Assembly: GCA_013205585.1 (NCBI GenBank)
Contig: JABMML010000241.1
Coordinates: forward strand, 1 to 24,892
DNA: 24,892 nucleotides
Direction of reading: 5' to 3'
Source of the DNA: Chitinophagaceae bacterium
GTDB lineage: Bacteria > Bacteroidota > Bacteroidia > Chitinophagales > Chitinophagaceae
Shown here: one piece after another, positions 21,992-24,892 of the stretch
Position numbering within the stretch: position 1 is the first letter of the stretch
Layout of the letters: every line of letters begins with the position of its first letter
Position numbers and translations under genes: made by a program
The notes under the pieces: generated by a model
Databases searched by the model: none
What the model saw: the letters and a program-made list of their open reading frames with translations, nothing else
What the model was told of the DNA's origin: nothing

Positions 21992-22753
21992 ATGTCAAAA
22001 TCTACTCAAAACAGACGTCAGTTTATTAGTTCAACTGGAAAAGCGGGTATGGTCCTAGCGGCAATGCCCTTGATGGCTAAAATTACTCCCATTTCATCAA
22101 TTACTTCAATGACTATATTGACTGCTGCAAATGAATATATACAGCAACCATTAAGTTATGGATATGCAGCATTGGAACCCTATATCGACGCTGCAACCAT
22201 GGAAATACATTATACAAAACATGCCGCTACTTATGCTAAAAATTTAGCAGATGCTGCGCTTGCAGAAAAATTAGATACACAAACAACTAGCTTAACAGAT
22301 TTATTAAAAAATATTTCGCGTTATTCTCCAAAAATGAGAAACAATGCAGGCGGACATTACAATCACGAAATGTTCTGGCTATTAATGAAACCAGCTCCAG
22401 CAACTGCACCTACTAGTGAATTAGCAGATGCTATTAATAAAAATTTTGGTTCATTAGATAACTTTAAAACCAGTTTCGGCGATGCAGCAAAAGCAAGATT
22501 TGGTAGTGGATGGGCTTGGTTAATTGTTAAAGCAGATAATAGTTTAGCCGTTTGCTCAACGCCTAATCAAGATAATCCATTAATGGATATAGCAGAAACA
22601 AAAGGAACACCCATTCTAGGCTTGGATGTTTGGGAACATGCTTATTATTTGAAGTATCAAAATAAACGCCCCGACTATATTAACGCTTGGTGGAATTTAG
22701 TAAACTGGGAATTCGTTCAGAAAAAATACGCAGAGGCGATCACTAAAAAATAA
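21992..22753 (+). CDS. Superoxide dismutase, Mn/Fe family, Tat-exported
   Basis: This enzyme dismutates superoxide. After a ~45-residue leader with a twin-arginine motif (NRRQFIS, Arg8-Arg9) and a hydrophobic stretch comes a full SOD of about 205 residues. Metal ligands are His73 (MEIHYTKHA), His125 (NNAGGHYNHEMFW), Asp212 and His216 (LDVWEHAYYLKY). Gly-rich NNAGGH together with Gln193 (STPNQDNPLM) points to the Mn-type or a cambialistic enzyme. The Tat leader implies folding with metal in the cytoplasm and export to the periplasm. It lies 4 bases after the LptF/LptG-type gene and 7 before the CDF transporter. Confidence 0.95.
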   Translation: MSKSTQNRRQFISSTGKAGMVLAAMPLMAKITPISSITSMTILTAANEYIQQPLSYGYAALEPYIDAATMEIHYTKHAATYAKNLADAALAEKLDTQTTSLTDLLKNISRYSPKMRNNAGGHYNHEMFWLLMKPAPATAPTSELADAINKNFGSLDNFKTSFGDAAKARFGSGWAWLIVKADNSLAVCSTPNQDNPLMDIAETKGTPILGLDVWEHAYYLKYQNKRPDYINAWWNLVNWEFVQKKYAEAITKK

Positions 22754-22760
22754 TTCCAAC

Positions 22761-23747
22761 TTGCCTTATTCTAAACAAAATTTGAAAGTTCAATATTTTG
22801 TAACAGCTTTAACCATTGTTGTTTTTTTACTTAAAGTAGTTACTTATATATTAACCCACTCCTTATCGGTTTTATCTGATAGCCTTGAAAGTGTGGTTAA
22901 TATTGCGGCCACCATAGTGGGATCCTATAGTTTGTTTGTTGCTTCCAAACCCAAGGATAAAGACCACCCTTATGGTCATGGTAAAGCAGAATTTATATCT
23001 GCAGCATTTCAAGGAACTTTAATAATAGGCATAGGTTGTTTAATTATATATAAAGCCATAGACAGTTTTATACACCCATTTAGCTTGCAAAATCTCAATA
23101 ATGGAATTTGGTTAGTAGTAATCATTGCTATTATTAATTTAGTGACTGCTCTAGTCCTAAATCGTATTGGCAAAAAAAATAAATCGTTAGCCATATTAGC
23201 TTCAGGAAAATTATTTCAGATCGATTTTTTCACCACCGCTGCCATCGCCATTGGATTTATATTATTGCTAGTTACAGGCTATCAAAAAATTGACACCCTC
23301 ATTGCACTATTTTTAGGTATGTACGTAATTTTTGACGGTTACAAAATTGTAAGACAATCCCTGGCTGGTATTATGGACGAAGCAGACATGGTATTATTAA
23401 AAGAGGTGATTACGGAAATTAATTTATCAAGAAATGCAAAATGGATTGACCTGCATAATTTAAGAGTAATTAGATATGGTAGTTTATTGCATATTGATTG
23501 CCACTTAACTGTGCCTTGGTATTATAATGTAAATGAAGCACATGAAGCAGTAGATGATTTTGCAGTGCTCATTCAAAATAAATTCGGCGATAGCGTTGAG
23601 TTTTTTGTACATACGGACCCTTGTATGCCTTTTAGTTGCCCTATTTGCACCATCGAAAATTGTGAACAACGAATAGCCCCCTTTGAAAAAAAATTGAATT
23701 GGAATATAGAAAATGTATTATCAAATAGTAAACATCAATTGTCCTAA
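22761..23747 (+). CDS. Cation diffusion facilitator transporter, atypical metal site, TTG start
   Basis: This is a metal/proton antiporter that exports divalent metals from the cytoplasm. The 328 residues contain six membrane helices (about 12-34, 45-62, 82-102, 116-135, 156-173, 178-196), then a cytoplasmic domain. Family marks are SLSVLSDSLESVVN in helix 2, HPYGHGKAEF (69-78) and LAGIMDEAD (201-209). In helix 5 the usual HxxxD appears as Leu151-x3-Asp155. The C-terminus has four cysteines (Cys288, 293, 296, 301) that may bind metal. TTG at 22761 is chosen because it gives PYSKQNLKVQ just before helix 1, and no ATG is available. The metal cannot be told from sequence. Confidence 0.9.
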   Translation: MPYSKQNLKVQYFVTALTIVVFLLKVVTYILTHSLSVLSDSLESVVNIAATIVGSYSLFVASKPKDKDHPYGHGKAEFISAAFQGTLIIGIGCLIIYKAIDSFIHPFSLQNLNNGIWLVVIIAIINLVTALVLNRIGKKNKSLAILASGKLFQIDFFTTAAIAIGFILLLVTGYQKIDTLIALFLGMYVIFDGYKIVRQSLAGIMDEADMVLLKEVITEINLSRNAKWIDLHNLRVIRYGSLLHIDCHLTVPWYYNVNEAHEAVDDFAVLIQNKFGDSVEFFVHTDPCMPFSCPICTIENCEQRIAPFEKKLNWNIENVLSNSKHQLS

Positions 23748-23798
23748 ATAATTAGCATAAACAAGCATTATAAAAATTTATTTAAAAAATTATAGAAT

Positions 23799-24892
23799 AT
23801 GAAAGCATGGTCTGAATATCAAGAAAAAAATAAAGAACGTTTCCTAGAAGAGCTCTTAGCCTTATTACGTATACCCAGTGTGAGTGCTAAGAGCGAACAC
23901 AACGGCGATATGTTAGCCTGTGCTAAAGCAGTAGAAAAATCTTTGCAAGAGGCAGGGGCGCCTATTACAAAAATTTATGAAACAGAGGGTCATCCAATAG
24001 TATACGCTGAAATAAATGTAGACCCCGCATTACCTACTGTACTTGTTTACGGCCATTACGATGTACAACCTGCGGAGCCTTTAGAGCTTTGGCATAGTAG
24101 CCCTTTTGATCCCACTATTAAAGACGGTAAAATATTTGCGCGTGGTGCCTGTGACGATAAAGGTCAGTTTTATATGCATGTAAAAGCCTTAGAGATAATG
24201 ACCAAAACCAATTCTCTTTGCACAAATATTAAATTTATCATTGAAGGAGAAGAAGAAATTGGAAGTCCAAACTTAGCAGCCTTCGTTAAAACACATACCA
24301 AACTTTTAAAAGCAGATGTCATATTAATTAGTGATACGGCTATGATTAGCATGGATACGCCCTCCATTGACATTGGCGTTAGAGGTTTAAGTTATATAGA
24401 ACTAGAAATTACAGGACCCAATAGAGACTTACATAGCGGGGTCTATGGTGGTGCCGTAGCCAACCCTATTACCATTTTATCAAAAATGATTGCTTCTTGT
24501 CATGATGAAAATAACCATATCACCATTCCAGGCTTTTATGAGGATGTGATTATATCCACCGATGCAGAAAGAAAAAAAATGGCAGAAGCCCCATTCGATG
24601 AAAATGAATTCAAAACCGACTTAGGTATACAGAATGTATGGGGTGAAAAAGGATATAGTACCAATGAGAGAACAGGCATACGCCCTACTTTAGAAGTGAA
24701 TGGAATTTGGGGAGGCTATACCGGTGAAGGTGCAAAGACTGTTTTACCTTCTAAGGCTTTTGCAAAAATATCTTGCCGCTTAGTGCCCAATCAATCTGCA
24801 GAAAAAATAACGGCCATGGTACTAGCACACTTTAAAAAAATTGCCCCAGACAATATTACAGTGAATGCATTTGAACATCATGGAGGCGAACC
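23799..24892 (+). CDS. M20 family dipeptidase (partial, 3' end cut by window edge)
   Basis: This is a di-zinc peptidase of the M20 family (CNDP/PepV-like dipeptidases). The 364 visible residues out of an expected ~450 start MKAWSEYQEKNKERFLEELL. They show the metal and catalytic residues: His86 and Asp88 (YGHYDVQP), Asp119 (RGACDDKGQ, bridging), Glu152-Glu153 (IIEGEEEIGS), and Asp179 (LISDT). The dimerisation (lid) domain follows (GVRGLSYIELEITGPNRDLH; HSGVYGG). The last zinc ligand, a histidine near the C-terminus, lies outside the window. It starts 51 bases after the CDF gene, so it may share the operon or have its own promoter. No signal peptide is seen. Confidence 0.93.
   Translation, partial: MKAWSEYQEKNKERFLEELLALLRIPSVSAKSEHNGDMLACAKAVEKSLQEAGAPITKIYETEGHPIVYAEINVDPALPTVLVYGHYDVQPAEPLELWHSSPFDPTIKDGKIFARGACDDKGQFYMHVKALEIMTKTNSLCTNIKFIIEGEEEIGSPNLAAFVKTHTKLLKADVILISDTAMISMDTPSIDIGVRGLSYIELEITGPNRDLHSGVYGGAVANPITILSKMIASCHDENNHITIPGFYEDVIISTDAERKKMAEAPFDENEFKTDLGIQNVWGEKGYSTNERTGIRPTLEVNGIWGGYTGEGAKTVLPSKAFAKISCRLVPNQSAEKITAMVLAHFKKIAPDNITVNAFEHHGGE

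Overview
The window reads as a chromosomal core region of a member of the Bacteroidota, most likely the Chitinophagia/Sphingobacteriia side. This is inferred from the AT-rich DNA, the near absence of Shine-Dalgarno sequences, several promoter-like sites matching the Bacteroidota consensus (TTG/TTTG, about 19-21 nt, then TAnnTTTG), a short NuoG without the molybdopterin-type domain, and a set of Bacteroidota-type proteins (START-like/LptF-LptG pair, PstS-like lipoprotein next to a TPR protein). There are no mobile elements, CRISPR arrays, rRNA or tRNA genes that I can see, and no gene-free stretch longer than 300 bases (the longest, about 270 bases, separates ffh from the START-like gene).

Layout. 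Bases 1-8303 (minus strand) hold a respiratory complex I operon in the order nuoA-B-C-D-E-F-G-H-I-J-K. nuoK is cut by the left edge, and nuoL/M/N would lie beyond it. Two short tandem repeats sit in the nuoD-nuoE and nuoE-nuoF spacers. Bases 8357-11604 (minus) hold a three-gene envelope group: a small two-helix membrane protein, a PstS-like lipoprotein and a secreted TPR protein, ended by an intrinsic terminator whose T-tract doubles as the -33 element of the nuoA promoter. hisS follows on the plus strand and meets a small secreted protein tail to tail. Bases 13613-16522 (plus) form a run of three RNA modification genes: rlmN, a RluB/RsuA-type and a RluA-type pseudouridine synthase. Bases 16547-19893 (minus) contain ffh, rpsP, rimM and a 1-Cys peroxiredoxin, mostly with their own promoters. 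Bases 20166-24892 (plus) form a probable five-gene operon: START-like protein, LptF/LptG-type permease, Tat-exported superoxide dismutase, CDF metal transporter and an M20 dipeptidase cut by the right edge.

How the genes fit together. The window is almost all housekeeping: energy conservation (complex I), translation (HisRS, S16, RimM, rRNA/tRNA modification), protein targeting (Ffh) and envelope/oxidative-stress functions (peroxiredoxin, exported SOD, LptF/LptG, metal efflux). I found no convincing undescribed defence or mobile system. The points worth a second look are local: the repeat-expanded nuo spacers, the terminator/promoter overlap before nuoA, a palindrome in the peroxiredoxin promoter, TTG-initiated membrane genes, a CDF transporter with an altered metal site, and a near-leaderless rlmN.
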